Of a DNA stretch of 64,000 nt, positions 12,478-24,129 are shown piece after piece. Origin of the DNA: Salmonella enterica subsp. diarizonae (GTDB lineage: Bacteria > Pseudomonadota > Gammaproteobacteria > Enterobacterales > Enterobacteriaceae); contig NZ_VXJV01000007.1 of NCBI RefSeq assembly GCF_008692785.1, positions 124,001 to 188,000 on the forward strand. The letters are read 5' to 3'. The translations under genes and the position numbers were made by a program. Under the pieces are notes generated by a model, which worked only from the letters and a program-made list of their open reading frames with translations, had not been told where the DNA came from and did no database searches. The first letter of the stretch is position 1; every line of letters starts with the position of its first letter.

Positions 12478-13776
12478 TTATTTCAAAGCCCCATATACCT
12501 GGTCAACAATCCAGCCATACGTTGCCGCGGGTAATAACCCACTGACAAAAACGTTTGGATTCACTTTAGGATCTGCTACTGGCGAGTGCGGCCTGTTACC
12601 TAAAATCACAATCGCCATATGGTTAACCGGATCGATAGACGTCAGCGTTCCGGTCCATCCGGTATGCCCATACGTTTGCGGAGTGGCTAACACCCCGAAC
12701 GTTGGGGTCATTGAGGCGTTGCCGTTAACGCGCCACCCCAGACCAAAGGTAGCGTCTTCTGGCGAATGGCGAGTAAACTGTTCAACCGTTTTCTTATCGA
12801 ATAGCTTCACGTTACCGTAGCCGCCCCCATTGAGCATCACTTGCATTAACACGGCCATATCATGGGTGTTAGAAAAGAGTCCGGCGTGTCCTGATACGCC
12901 GCCCATTGAATACCAGGCTTTTTCGTCATGCACCTGACCCCATATAGTATTGGTGCGAATATTAGGGAAATGAATCACGCCGTCACGCGTGTTGCCATGT
13001 AGTTCCGTTGCGGCGATTTGCGGCGGCGTGAAGCCTTTCATCAGCGGGTTAAAGACGGTATGTTTTAATCCGAGCGGTTTATAAATGGTTGTTTCGACGT
13101 AGCGATCTAATGGCATTGCTGTTACCGATTCAATGATAAAACCAAGTATCATATAATCCACGTCGCTGTAGATATGCTTCGACCCGGGTTGATATTCCAG
13201 CGGAGTCTTTTTAATCATCTCCAGAGTAGTGCTTTTATTCTGTGAGAATAATTTACCCGCTACTTTTTTATTGGGATATTGTGGGTCGGCAGGAAAGCCC
13301 GCGACGTGATGAAGAATGTCAATGATACGGAGTTTATCTTTCCCTTTAATTTTATCACCAGGCATATCCTTAAAACCGGGGATGTATTTTGATACTAAAT
13401 CATTGACATTTATTTTCCCTTCATACACCAGTTTTTGTAATGCAAAATTAGTGGCATACATTTTTGTGTTTGAAGCCAGGTCATACATCGTGTTAGTGGT
13501 CGCCAGAATGGGATTGGCTAACAGAGTGGAACCGTCATATTTTTTGGCATAGCCCCAGGCTTTTTGTAGAACAATATGATTATCTTTTATTACCAGAAGA
13601 TTAATACTGGGGTATCCGGCATCAATTTGATTTTGAATCCAGCCATCAAGTCGGTTAAGTTTTTTGCTATCAAAGCCCACTTGCTCAGGGCTGGTGTTGG
13701 TCAATACCGGATACTCAACGGCAAAAGCTGAAATAGAAAAAGTAAGAAAAACTGCTGCAACGATAGTAAGTTTCAT
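12478..13776 (-). CDS. yfeW: YfeW/PBP4B-type serine hydrolase
   Basis: The 432-residue secreted protein has a Sec signal peptide (MKLTIVAAVFLTFSISAFA). The beta-lactamase/class C penicillin-binding fold has catalytic SNTK at residues 102-105, YSDVDY as the Tyr motif and HTGWTG as the KTG equivalent. From memory it is close to E. coli YfeW (PBP4B, weak DD-carboxypeptidase), which in E. coli lies beside murQP. Here it stands alone between aegA and nudK, on the opposite strand to both. Its DNA is visibly more AT-rich than its neighbours, which suggests transfer or relocation. Substrate and role are uncertain. Confidence 0.85.
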   Translation of the reverse strand: MKLTIVAAVFLTFSISAFAVEYPVLTNTSPEQVGFDSKKLNRLDGWIQNQIDAGYPSINLLVIKDNHIVLQKAWGYAKKYDGSTLLANPILATTNTMYDLASNTKMYATNFALQKLVYEGKINVNDLVSKYIPGFKDMPGDKIKGKDKLRIIDILHHVAGFPADPQYPNKKVAGKLFSQNKSTTLEMIKKTPLEYQPGSKHIYSDVDYMILGFIIESVTAMPLDRYVETTIYKPLGLKHTVFNPLMKGFTPPQIAATELHGNTRDGVIHFPNIRTNTIWGQVHDEKAWYSMGGVSGHAGLFSNTHDMAVLMQVMLNGGGYGNVKLFDKKTVEQFTRHSPEDATFGLGWRVNGNASMTPTFGVLATPQTYGHTGWTGTLTSIDPVNHMAIVILGNRPHSPVADPKVNPNVFVSGLLPAATYGWIVDQVYGALK

Positions 13777-13985
13777 GATTATTTCCTCAGTTTCAGTCCT
13801 GCAGTCAAATCATATCGCGATCATGGACTCTGCAGCCTATAGAAGCAGAATATCCTCATAAAGGACAATGACAGGAAGAATGTGGCTATACGTCCGTTCA
13901 GTCGGCATTGAGGTTCTATCCCTTCAGCAGACAAAACCGACTTCACGGCGTAATATTAATGCTCTTTTTACACTCTGGAGTCAGC

Positions 13986-14561
13986 ATGTCGCAAACCATT
14001 ACGCTTATTAAGGATAAAATTCTTTCTGATAATTATTTCACTCTGCGCAACATTACCTATGACCTGACCCGTCGTAATGGCGAGGTTATCCGTCACAAGC
14101 GTGAGGTTTACGATCGCGGGAATGGCGCAACCATTCTGCTATACAATTCAACCAAAAAAACTGTGGTTCTGGTTCGCCAGTTTCGCGTGGCGACATGGGT
14201 CAATAGTAATCAAGACGGTATGTTAATTGAAACCTGTGCTGGCTTGCTTGATAACGACGAGCCGGAGGTCTGTATCCGTAAAGAGGCCATTGAAGAGACA
14301 GGGTATGACGTTGGTGAGGTACGCAAGATATTTGAGCTTTATATGTCGCCAGGCGGCGTTACGGAGCTGATTCATTTCTTCATTGCCGAATATCATGATA
14401 GCGAGCGCGCCAGTATCGGCGGCGGCGTGGAGGACGAAGATATTGAGGTGCTTGAACTGCCGTTTTCCCGGGCTCTGGAAATGGTACGCTCGGGTGAGAT
14501 TCGGGACGGTAAGGCCGTGTTATTGCTTAACTATTTACAGATGTCTAATCTAATGGACTGA
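13986..14561 (+). CDS. nudK: NudK, GDP-mannose pyrophosphatase (Nudix)
   Basis: The 191-residue Nudix hydrolase cleaves GDP-mannose to GMP and mannose-1-phosphate. The Nudix helix region is residues about 86-107, with core KEAIEETGY following GLLDNDEPE. The start [20 protein letters not shown] at 13986 gives the family length. The frame is open 26 codons upstream, but that stretch is not NudK-like. A tail [16 protein letters not shown] is typical. It lies downstream of, and divergent from, yfeW. Confidence 0.94.
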   Translation: MSQTITLIKDKILSDNYFTLRNITYDLTRRNGEVIRHKREVYDRGNGATILLYNSTKKTVVLVRQFRVATWVNSNQDGMLIETCAGLLDNDEPEVCIRKEAIEETGYDVGEVRKIFELYMSPGGVTELIHFFIAEYHDSERASIGGGVEDEDIEVLELPFSRALEMVRSGEIRDGKAVLLLNYLQMSNLMD

Positions 14562-14685
14562 AAAAAAAGAAATATATTTCTTTACACAGAAAAGACCAAT
14601 CCGATAAATCTGATTGAGAACCCTGAGGCGCGAAAGGAAGATACCGCCTTAGCTGTGTTGTTCTGAATCTGGGGTTGTACCGTTC

Positions 14686-15729
14686 ATGCGCTACCGCGTT
14701 ATTTTTTTTTGTCTGCCTGTCCTGTTGTCGGCCCAGCTACTGTGGGCTGCGCCAGCGCAACGGACTTTTTCCGACTGGCAGGTCACCTGCAATAACCAAA
14801 ATTTTTGCGTAGCGCGCAATACCGGCGAACATCATGGACTGGTGATGACATTAAGCCGCAGCGCCGGGGCGCGTACCGATGCGGTACTGCGTATCGACCG
14901 CGGCGGTCTGGTGCCGCCCGACGCTAAAGAAGCCGCTATTGCGCCTCGCTTATTGCTGGATGGCAAACCGCTTTCGTTCAACAGTCCACACTGGCGCGTG
15001 TCGCCCTGGCATCTCATGACGGGCGATCCTGCCACTATCGCCGCGTTTTTACAGACTATTCAGGATGCGCAGGCCATCACCTTAAAAAACGGTGTCCAGA
15101 CGCTTTCGCTGGCGGGATTAAAAGCGGCGTTACTGTTTATTGACGCACAGCAAAAACGCGTGGGTAGCGAAACCGCCTGGATTGAAAAAGGAAACGAACC
15201 GCCGCTCAGCGTTCCCCCGGCGCCGGCATTAAAGGGGATCGCCGTTATTAATCCAACGCCCGTACCGTTGAGTGAGGAAGAACGCAACGATCTGCTGGAC
15301 TACGCAGCATGGCGGGTAAACGGCATTCGTTGTTCGCTCGATCCGCTGCGGCGCGAGGCGCAGGTCAGCGCGCTGACGGATGATAACGCATTATTGATTG
15401 TTAACTGCGAGGCCGGCGCCTATAACACTATCGATCTCGCCTGGATAGTTTCGCGGAAAAAAACGCTCGTCTCGCGCGCCGTACGTTTGCGGCTGCCGTT
15501 TAATCGCGGCGTCGAAAGTAATGACATGGAGTTGATGAACGCCTTCTTTGACGAGAAAACGCGCGAGCTGGTGACGTTGGCGAAAGGACGGGGGCTAGCC
15601 GACTGCGGTATCCAGACGCGCTGGCGTTATGATGGCGATCGTTTTCGTCTGGTGCGTTATGCCGAAGAACCGAGCTGTGATAACTGGCACGGACCGGATG
15701 CCTGGCCCACGCTGTGGATCACGCGTTGA
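14686..15729 (+). CDS. ypfG: YpfG, DUF1176 secreted protein
   Basis: The 347-residue protein has a cleavable signal peptide (MRYRVIFFCLPVLLSAQLLWA). The mature part is a DUF1176-type protein that begins FSDWQVTCNNQNFCVARN and carries several paired Cys likely to form periplasmic disulfides. Length equals E. coli YpfG as I recall it. Function is unknown. It is separated from nudK by 124 bases. Confidence 0.9.
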   Translation: MRYRVIFFCLPVLLSAQLLWAAPAQRTFSDWQVTCNNQNFCVARNTGEHHGLVMTLSRSAGARTDAVLRIDRGGLVPPDAKEAAIAPRLLLDGKPLSFNSPHWRVSPWHLMTGDPATIAAFLQTIQDAQAITLKNGVQTLSLAGLKAALLFIDAQQKRVGSETAWIEKGNEPPLSVPPAPALKGIAVINPTPVPLSEEERNDLLDYAAWRVNGIRCSLDPLRREAQVSALTDDNALLIVNCEAGAYNTIDLAWIVSRKKTLVSRAVRLRLPFNRGVESNDMELMNAFFDEKTRELVTLAKGRGLADCGIQTRWRYDGDRFRLVRYAEEPSCDNWHGPDAWPTLWITR

Positions 15730-15857
15730 ATCTTGGTCGTGATCGCCATTTTCAGAATAGAGATACACCTGTTTAGGCCTCATTTATGGTATAGAGATTG
15801 CTACGTTATAGTAAGATTGTTACTTTACCCGAGAGCCTCACCACAGCAGGAAATAGT

Positions 15858-16088
15858 ATGAAAATAAATAATGGCCCCGTATTATGCCCCCATTGTGGCT
15901 GCCTGAGCGCTTATTATGAAATAGATCGGCTGGCAGCGATAAGAGAAAAAGTAAATAAAGAAGGAGGCTCAAAGGCATGGGATTCAACATTGCAGGAGCA
16001 TAAAAAAAAGGCCTTTTGCCTGATGTGCCATAAATCCATTGATGAGGCCGTCATCGGGCAATCTGATGCGCCTGAGTCTACGAAGTAA
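15858..16088 (+). CDS. Unrecognised 76-residue protein with two CxxC pairs
   Basis: The frame starts at ATG 15858 after an AGCAGGAA ribosome site. It encodes MKINNGPVLCPHCGC (Cys10, Cys13, Cys15) and later CLMCHKS (Cys54, Cys57). The two CxxC pairs, 41 residues apart, suggest a zinc-ribbon-like protein. The middle is charged and probably helical, with no signal peptide or membrane span. I do not recognise it and recall no E. coli K-12 gene at this place. It is AT-rich and lies between ypfG and the end of tktB, so it may be horizontally acquired. The frame continues upstream to 15798 without a better start. Confidence 0.7.
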   Translation: MKINNGPVLCPHCGCLSAYYEIDRLAAIREKVNKEGGSKAWDSTLQEHKKKAFCLMCHKSIDEAVIGQSDAPESTK

Positions 16089-16151
16089 TTTTGCACAGCC
16101 TACAGAACAGCTCTGCAGACTGCGCAAAATCTGCGTTTCTAACGCTCACCC

Positions 16152-18152
<2,001 letters not shown>

Positions 18153-18172
18153 AAATCACTCCGTGGCAAGGT

Positions 18173-19123
18173 TTATAGTTTGGCGGCAAGCAGGTCTTCC
18201 AGTTTGCGCTGGTCAACGGCAAAAAGGCGGATACCTTCCGACAGCTTCTCTACGGCCATCGCGTCCTGATTATGTTCCCAGCGGAACTCTGCTTCCGTCA
18301 TTGGTGTAGGACGGTGGAACATCTGCGAGGAAGGCACCAGTTTACGGATCACCGGTTCTTCTTTTTCTTTCAACTCTTTAAGCAGGTTAGGGGAGATAGT
18401 CAGTCGATCGCAGCCGGTTAGCGCGAGGATTTGCTCAGTACGGCGGAAACTTGCGCCCATCACGATAGTTTCATAGCGATGCTGTTTAAAGTAATCGTAG
18501 ATATTGCGTACCGATTTCACGCCGGGATCTTCCTCCACGACATACGGCTCCAGCGGACTACGCGCCTGATACCAGTCGTAAATTCGGCCCACGAACGGAG
18601 AGATCAAATAGACGCCCGCTTCGGCGCAGGCGCGCGCCTGGGCAAAAGAGAACAGCAACGTCAGGTTGCAATTAATGCCCTCTTTTTCGAGCTGCTCGGC
18701 GGCGCGGATACCTTCCCAGGTCGCGGCGAGTTTGATCAGAATGCGTGATTTATCAACATCCTGCTGCTGGTAGAGATCCACCAGATGGCGCGCTTTCTCG
18801 ATACTTTTTTCTTTATCGAACGATAACCGCGCGTCGACTTCAGTGGAGACGCGACCGGGAATGCTTTTCAGTATTTCCGCGCCAAAATTGACCGCCAGTT
18901 TATCGCTGGCTGCCGCAACCTGCTGTTCCTGCGTACCGCCATGTTTTTTCCCCCAGGTAATCGCATCCTCAATCAAATGACCATACTGCTCAAGGCCGGC
19001 AGCTTTCAACAGTAAAGATGGATTCGTCGTGGCGTCCTGTGGCTGGTAGTGGCGGATGGACTCGATGTCGCCGCTGTCGGCGACGACGGTAGTGAATTGT
19101 TTGATGCCGTCTAGCTGGTTCAT
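18173..19123 (-). CDS. talA: Transaldolase A
   Basis: The 316-residue TIM-barrel enzyme moves a dihydroxyacetone unit from sedoheptulose-7-phosphate to glyceraldehyde-3-phosphate. The Schiff-base Lys lies in [11 protein letters not shown] and the N-terminal motif [14 protein letters not shown] is diagnostic. It is the first gene of the talA-tktB operon. Its promoter must lie in the 271 bases shared with divergent maeB. Confidence 0.96.
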   Translation of the reverse strand: MNQLDGIKQFTTVVADSGDIESIRHYQPQDATTNPSLLLKAAGLEQYGHLIEDAITWGKKHGGTQEQQVAAASDKLAVNFGAEILKSIPGRVSTEVDARLSFDKEKSIEKARHLVDLYQQQDVDKSRILIKLAATWEGIRAAEQLEKEGINCNLTLLFSFAQARACAEAGVYLISPFVGRIYDWYQARSPLEPYVVEEDPGVKSVRNIYDYFKQHRYETIVMGASFRRTEQILALTGCDRLTISPNLLKELKEKEEPVIRKLVPSSQMFHRPTPMTEAEFRWEHNQDAMAVEKLSEGIRLFAVDQRKLEDLLAAKL

Positions 19124-19394
19124 AGGAAATACTCCTTGAAAAGTAAAGTGTTAGATGAGTGTGTTGATTCACACTTCTGAAAAATTCATACACTACATAA
19201 CCAAAAAGCATAGCAGACAGGCATGGTATTGCTGGCATAAGCAGGTAACATGGCTGTTATAAGTTGATAACAAACTCTTGCGCCGCGTCGTGATAGTTTG
19301 CAGACCTTCAAAGTTTGTGTTGCGCAGTACGGTGATAATGTGCGGCGCACCAGGCCGCGTCACTTTTTGAACGATACGTGAAAGGAACAACAAG

Positions 19395-21674
19395 ATGGAT
19401 GAGCAGTTAAAACAAAGCGCCCTTGATTTCCACGAATTTCCGGTCCCAGGTAAAATTCAGGTTTCTCCGACTAAGCCCCTCGCCACCCAGCGCGATCTGG
19501 CGTTAGCTTACTCTCCAGGCGTGGCGGCGCCCTGCCTGGAAATTGAAAAAGATCCGCTGGCAGCCTATAAATACACCGCGCGCGGCAACCTTGTCGCGGT
19601 CATTTCCAACGGTACAGCGGTGCTGGGGTTAGGCAATATCGGCGCACTGGCCGGTAAGCCGGTCATGGAAGGCAAAGGCGTTCTGTTTAAAAAATTCGCC
19701 GGCATCGATGTGTTTGACATAGAAGTCGATGAGCTTGACCCGGATAAATTTATCAATGTGGTCGCGGCGCTGGAGCCGACCTTTGGCGGCATTAACCTCG
19801 AAGATATTAAAGCGCCGGAATGTTTCTATATTGAGCAGAAACTGCGCGAGCGAATGAACATCCCGGTCTTCCATGACGACCAGCACGGAACGGCGATCAT
19901 CAGTACTGCCGCGATTCTTAATGGCCTGCGAGTAGTAGAGAAAAATATTTCCGACGTGCGGATGGTCGTCTCCGGCGCAGGAGCGGCGGCAATCGCTTGT
20001 ATGAACCTACTGGTCGCGTTGGGGATGCAAAAGCACAACATCGTGGTTTGCGACTCTAAAGGCGTTATTTACAAAGGCCGTGAGCCGAATATGGCGGAGA
20101 CCAAAGCGGCCTATGCGGTAGACGACAGCGGCAAGCGCACGCTGGATGATGTCATTGACGGCGCGGATATTTTCCTCGGCTGTTCAGGCCCGAAAGTGCT
20201 GACTCAGGAGATGGTGAAGAAAATGGCCCGCGCGCCAATGATTCTGGCGCTGGCCAACCCGGAGCCGGAAATTCTGCCGCCGCTGGCGAAAGAAGTGCGT
20301 CCGGACGCCATTATCTGTACCGGTCGTTCCGACTATCCTAATCAGGTTAACAACGTATTGTGTTTCCCGTTTATCTTCCGCGGCGCTCTGGACGTCGGCG
20401 CGACGGCGATCAACGAAGAGATGAAACTGGCGGCGGTACATGCGATTGCCGAGCTGGCACATGCCGAACAGAGCGAGGTGGTGGCCTCGGCCTATGGCGA
20501 TCAGGATCTGAGCTTTGGCCCGGAATACATTATTCCGAAACCGTTCGACCCGCGTCTGATTGTCAAAATCGCTCCAGCGGTCGCGAAAGCGGCAATGGAT
20601 TCCGGCGTGGCGACGCGCCCGATTGCTGACTTTGATGCCTATATTGATAAGCTGACCGAGTTTGTCTACAAAACCAACCTGTTCATGAAGCCGATCTTCT
20701 CGCAGGCACGTAAAGATCCGAAGCGCGTAGTTCTGCCGGAAGGGGAAGAGGCGCGCGTGCTGCACGCGACCCAGGAGTTGATAACCCTGGGGCTGGCGAA
20801 GCCTATCCTGATCGGGCGCCCGAGCGTGATCGAAATGCGTATCCAGAAGCTGGGGTTGCAGATCAAAGCGGGCGTTGATTTCGAGATCGTGAATAATGAA
20901 TCCGATCCGCGCTTCAAAGAGTACTGGAGCGAGTATTACCAGATCATGAAGCGTCGCGGGGTAACTCAGGAACAGGCGCAGCGTGCGATGATCGGCAACC
21001 ATACGGCCATTGGCGCGATCATGGTGCAGCGTGGGGAAGCGGATGCGATGATCTGCGGCACCATCGGCGACTACCATGAGCATTTCAGCGTGGTGAAAGC
21101 AGTCTTTGGCTACCGTGACGGCGTGCATACGGCAGGGGCGATGAACGCCTTACTGCTGCCAAGCGGCAACACTTTTATTGCCGATACTTATGTTAACGAA
21201 GATCCCACGCCGGAACAGTTGGCGGAGATCACCGTGATGGCGGCGGAAACCGTTCGCCGCTTTGGTATTGAGCCTAAAGTTGCGCTGCTGTCGCACTCTA
21301 ACTTTGGTTCCTCAAATTCGCTGTCCGCCAGCAAAATGCGCGAAACCCTTGAGCGGGTGCGCGAACGAGCGCCTGATCTGATGATTGACGGTGAGATGCA
21401 CGGCGATGCGGCGTTGGTAGAAAGTATTCGTAATGACCGGATGCCGGATAGCCCGCTGAAGGGGTCCGCCAATATTCTGGTGATGCCGAATATGGAAGCC
21501 GCCCGCATTAGTTACAACTTACTACGTGTCTCCAGTTCCGAAGGCGTCACGGTCGGCCCGGTACTGATGGGCGTGTCTAAACCAGTACATGTATTAACGC
21601 CGATCGCCTCTGTACGCCGTATCGTGAATATGGTGGCGTTAGCGGTGGTTGAAGCGCAAACCACGCCGCTTTAA
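19395..21674 (+). CDS. maeB: NADP-dependent malic enzyme MaeB
   Basis: The 759-residue enzyme decarboxylates malate to pyruvate with NADP+. Residues about 1-420 form the malic enzyme part (catalytic region FHDDQHGTA, dinucleotide fold [11 protein letters not shown]). Residues about 430-759 form a phosphotransacetylase-like domain, catalytically inactive in this family and thought to bind acetyl-CoA as an allosteric effector. The start ATG follows AAAGGA. An intrinsic terminator lies 21 bases after the stop. The C-terminal domain is a paralogue of EutD encoded 4.4 kb downstream. Confidence 0.97.
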   Translation: MDEQLKQSALDFHEFPVPGKIQVSPTKPLATQRDLALAYSPGVAAPCLEIEKDPLAAYKYTARGNLVAVISNGTAVLGLGNIGALAGKPVMEGKGVLFKKFAGIDVFDIEVDELDPDKFINVVAALEPTFGGINLEDIKAPECFYIEQKLRERMNIPVFHDDQHGTAIISTAAILNGLRVVEKNISDVRMVVSGAGAAAIACMNLLVALGMQKHNIVVCDSKGVIYKGREPNMAETKAAYAVDDSGKRTLDDVIDGADIFLGCSGPKVLTQEMVKKMARAPMILALANPEPEILPPLAKEVRPDAIICTGRSDYPNQVNNVLCFPFIFRGALDVGATAINEEMKLAAVHAIAELAHAEQSEVVASAYGDQDLSFGPEYIIPKPFDPRLIVKIAPAVAKAAMDSGVATRPIADFDAYIDKLTEFVYKTNLFMKPIFSQARKDPKRVVLPEGEEARVLHATQELITLGLAKPILIGRPSVIEMRIQKLGLQIKAGVDFEIVNNESDPRFKEYWSEYYQIMKRRGVTQEQAQRAMIGNHTAIGAIMVQRGEADAMICGTIGDYHEHFSVVKAVFGYRDGVHTAGAMNALLLPSGNTFIADTYVNEDPTPEQLAEITVMAAETVRRFGIEPKVALLSHSNFGSSNSLSASKMRETLERVRERAPDLMIDGEMHGDAALVESIRNDRMPDSPLKGSANILVMPNMEAARISYNLLRVSSSEGVTVGPVLMGVSKPVHVLTPIASVRRIVNMVALAVVEAQTTPL

Positions 21675-21694
21675 TAACGCATTACTCTCTTCTG

Positions 21695-21718
21695 GCGCAG
21701 GTTCTCCTGCGCTTTTTT
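21695..21718 (+). terminator. Intrinsic terminator of maeB
   Basis: Stem GCGCAGG/CCTGCGC with a TTCT loop, followed directly by six T. Confidence 0.93.
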
Positions 21719-21889
21719 ATGCGCCGTAGCGATAATAATCATTTATATAATTTATTATAATGATATTTGCCTTATTAAAGTTAATAAAATGATATTAATA
21801 AAAAGGTTTGGCATAAATAGGTCTTGAGTTATATCCATGAGCTAATCAATAACAATGTTATATTTATTTTAATGATGTTTATAATATGA
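21719..21889. other. AT-rich spacer after maeB
   Basis: About 170 bases of very AT-rich sequence with no ORF, the left edge of the sulfatase-maturase islet. Nothing specific recognised beyond many short A/T runs. Confidence 0.5.
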
Positions 21890-22183
21890 TTTTACATTTA
21901 TTCATTCGAGGCGGGTATCGTTAATGAAAGCCGACTGTTTACAACAATATCATTTGCTTATCCAGCAGCCTTTCGTTTTCACGCAAACCGGTTATCAGAC
22001 GGATTCACTGGCGCCATTACAAAAACAGCAGGTACGACAGTCTTTAACCTTTATCCTAATCCTCAGGAAGACGATAGCGTAGGCGTAAGACATATCCCTA
22101 TGGGCGTCCCTTTACAGGCTAAAGTCCATAATTACATGGAAATTCTGAAAAAACATCCGCCGAAAGTACACATTAAATTGTAA
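21890..22183 (+). pseudogene. Probable 3' remnant of a sulfatase gene
   Basis: From the TGA at 21887 the frame is open to the TAA at 22181-22183 but has no usable start. Its last about 60 codons read like a real protein C-terminus: [19 protein letters not shown], then [20 protein letters not shown], then a Lys-rich helix ending PPKVHIKL. The NLYxxPxE pattern recalls the C-terminal region of arylsulfatases, where it precedes the final helix. The next gene, on the opposite strand, is an anaerobic sulfatase maturase, which fits a decayed substrate gene. The sulfatase identity is inference from motif memory plus context. A short competing frame (ATG 21924, 52 codons) overlaps the same bases and is unlikely to be real. 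Confidence 0.55.
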
Positions 22184-22226
22184 TACGCGATATATGAATA
22201 ACCCGCCTTTACGAGGCAGGTTAATT

Positions 22227-23468
22227 TTACTTATCGCTTCTGGCGTAATGTAAATGAGCATGCATAATATCGCTGGCCGGACGTCCCATTGCCATCAAAT
22301 CAGCCATTGCTTTCAGATAGGGAGGTAAATGCTGGAAATAGGCGCGAAACCCTGCGCATAAATAATTGAGTCCGGGCTTACCCTCTTTTGTTAATGCAAA
22401 ACGGTGTTTAGAGCAACCACCCCAGCAAGCGCGTAGTACCGGGCATTGCCGACATTGCTCGGGTAGCGTTGCATATTTATCTTTGCCAAACGCCTTCTGC
22501 CGTGGGGAATCCAACATAGCAGCGAACGTTTGTTCGTTAAGATTGCCTAAATGGAACTGTGGATAAACGTAATGATCGCAGGCATAGACATCGCCATTAT
22601 GCTCGACCACCACCGAACGTCCGCAGGTCGGTTGATGGTGGCAGACCGTTCCCGGCGCGCCGACGAAATTCGCGAATGCCCATTCGATATTCATGACGAA
22701 CACCTTACCGACATCGCGCGTGATCCACCTGTCAAAAACGGCGCACAGAAACCGTCCATAGTCTTCGGGAATAACAGACCAGTCGGTTAATGTACCGCAG
22801 GCGTCGCCCGGCGCGTGTAGCGTCAGCCCCGATTGCTGTGCAGATTCATCAGCCAGACGCTCGACGACGGGGATAAACTGAATAAACTCCACGCCGCTGG
22901 CGACGAGAAAATCATAAATTTTTTCCGCCGAGCGAGCGCTGCGTCGGTTAACGCAGGCCAGTACGTTGTACTCTACGCCATGTTGCTGGAGCAGGGCCAA
23001 CGCCCGCATGACCAGTTTATGCGTTGGACGTCCGCCTTTCGTCAACCGGTATTCATTATGAATCTCTTCAGGACCATCGAGCGACAGGCCGATCAGGAAA
23101 TGGTGGCGAACAAAGAACTCGCACCACGCATCGTCCAGCAGGACGCCATTGGTTTGAAAACTATTGGAGATCTGCCGCCCTGCGCCGTATTTGGCCTGCA
23201 ACGCGACGGCGCGACGATAAAACTCCAGCCCCAACAGTGTAGGCTCGCCGCCTTGCCAGATAAAGGCGACTTCCGCTTCCGGCGCGACAGATACAATGTA
23301 ATCACGTACATAGCGCTCCAGCATGGCGTCAGTCATTCTTGGTTGTGGCGTATGGTTATACAGAGCGTGCTTTTCAAGATAAAAGCAGTAGGCGCAGTTG
23401 AGATTACAGTCTGAACCGCTGGGCTTCGCCATAGCATGAAAGGCTCGGGTGGGGATATTCTGGAACAT
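22227..23468 (-). CDS. Anaerobic sulfatase-maturating radical SAM enzyme
   Basis: The 413-residue protein has the radical SAM cluster CNLNCAYC (Cys21, Cys25, Cys28) with FYLEK, as in AnSME/AslB/ChuR proteins. The SAM-binding IWQGGEPTLLG and the substrate-side SLDGPEEIHNEYR follow. A SPASM-type C-terminal region carries many Cys (CHHQPTCGRS, CDHYVYP, CRQCPVLRACWGGCSKHR, CAGF) for two auxiliary [4Fe-4S] clusters. Such enzymes convert an active-site Ser or Cys of sulfatases to formylglycine. No intact sulfatase gene is in the window, only a probable remnant just downstream. It may mature sulfatases encoded elsewhere. It sits between maeB and the eut operon. Confidence 0.88.
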   Translation of the reverse strand: MFQNIPTRAFHAMAKPSGSDCNLNCAYCFYLEKHALYNHTPQPRMTDAMLERYVRDYIVSVAPEAEVAFIWQGGEPTLLGLEFYRRAVALQAKYGAGRQISNSFQTNGVLLDDAWCEFFVRHHFLIGLSLDGPEEIHNEYRLTKGGRPTHKLVMRALALLQQHGVEYNVLACVNRRSARSAEKIYDFLVASGVEFIQFIPVVERLADESAQQSGLTLHAPGDACGTLTDWSVIPEDYGRFLCAVFDRWITRDVGKVFVMNIEWAFANFVGAPGTVCHHQPTCGRSVVVEHNGDVYACDHYVYPQFHLGNLNEQTFAAMLDSPRQKAFGKDKYATLPEQCRQCPVLRACWGGCSKHRFALTKEGKPGLNYLCAGFRAYFQHLPPYLKAMADLMAMGRPASDIMHAHLHYARSDK

Positions 23469-23781
23469 ATTGCGCTTACCCTTATTTATTTCATTGAATC
23501 TGTACTATGCGGAAATCGAGTGATACGAATTATTTTTATCGATGGTAGTAATACAAAGAATATCCGGTGAGACATTTATTGCGGAAAAGGCTTAAATTCA
23601 GAATTACGCCTGAAAATGTGATGTGCCACGATATTTATTGTTAACACCTTCGATAGAAGTAATTTTTATTTTCTTTCTCTTAGTGATCTACCTCACCTTT
23701 TACATCACCTTGCCGAATTTTGTTATTTACTCTGACAAAAAATTGCCACGATGACGGCAGTTTCAGTGGAGACGGTGAGCA
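23469..23781 (+). promoter_or_regulatory. eut operon promoter region
   Basis: This 313-base region is divergent from the maturase and must contain the main inducible eut promoter, activated by EutR with ethanolamine plus cobalamin (established in Salmonella). The left half is AT-rich. A CRP-like site is at 23682-23697. I do not see a strong consensus -10/-35 pair, as expected for an activator-dependent promoter. The EutR operator cannot be assigned from sequence alone. Confidence 0.6.
23682..23697 (+). promoter_or_regulatory. Candidate CRP site upstream of eutS
   Basis: AGTGATCTACCTCACC matches the TGTGA-N6-TCACA core at 8 of 10 positions and is centred about 92 bases before the eutS start codon. 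Confidence 0.55.
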
Positions 23782-24117
23782 ATGAATAAAGAACGCATTA
23801 TTCAGGAATTTGTGCCGGGCAAACAGGTCACGCTGGCGCATCTCATTGCGCACCCTGGTGAAGAACTGGCGAAAAAGATCGGCGTTCCCGATGCCGGCGC
23901 GATTGGCATTATGACCTTAACGCCGGGGGAAACGGCCATGATCGCTGGCGATTTAGCGATGAAGGCTGCGGATGTACACATCGGTTTTCTCGACAGATTT
24001 AGCGGCGCGCTGGTGATTTATGGCACCGTCGGCGCAGTAGAAGAAGCGCTATTACAGACGGTCAGCGGACTGGGGCGATTATTAAACTTTACCCTGTGTG
24101 AGTTAACAAAAAGTTAA
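23782..24117 (+). CDS. eutS: EutS, microcompartment shell protein
   Basis: The 111-residue single-BMC-domain protein is a circularly permuted hexameric shell component of the ethanolamine microcompartment. Family members form a bent hexamer through an N-terminal strand (here [20 protein letters not shown]). The motif [22 protein letters not shown] is typical. It is the first gene of the eut operon, followed 12 bases later by eutP. Confidence 0.96.
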   Translation: MNKERIIQEFVPGKQVTLAHLIAHPGEELAKKIGVPDAGAIGIMTLTPGETAMIAGDLAMKAADVHIGFLDRFSGALVIYGTVGAVEEALLQTVSGLGRLLNFTLCELTKS

Positions 24118-24129
24118 TTGGTGGCGGTA

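Noticed and set aside
20184..21128. Long open frame on the minus strand opposite maeB (314 codons)
   Set aside because: Antisense shadow of the phosphotransacetylase-like part of maeB; no ribosome site or known domain.
21924..22082. 52-codon frame starting at ATG 21924
   Set aside because: It overlaps the better, protein-like frame that continues to 22183, and its own C-terminus looks random after codon 30.
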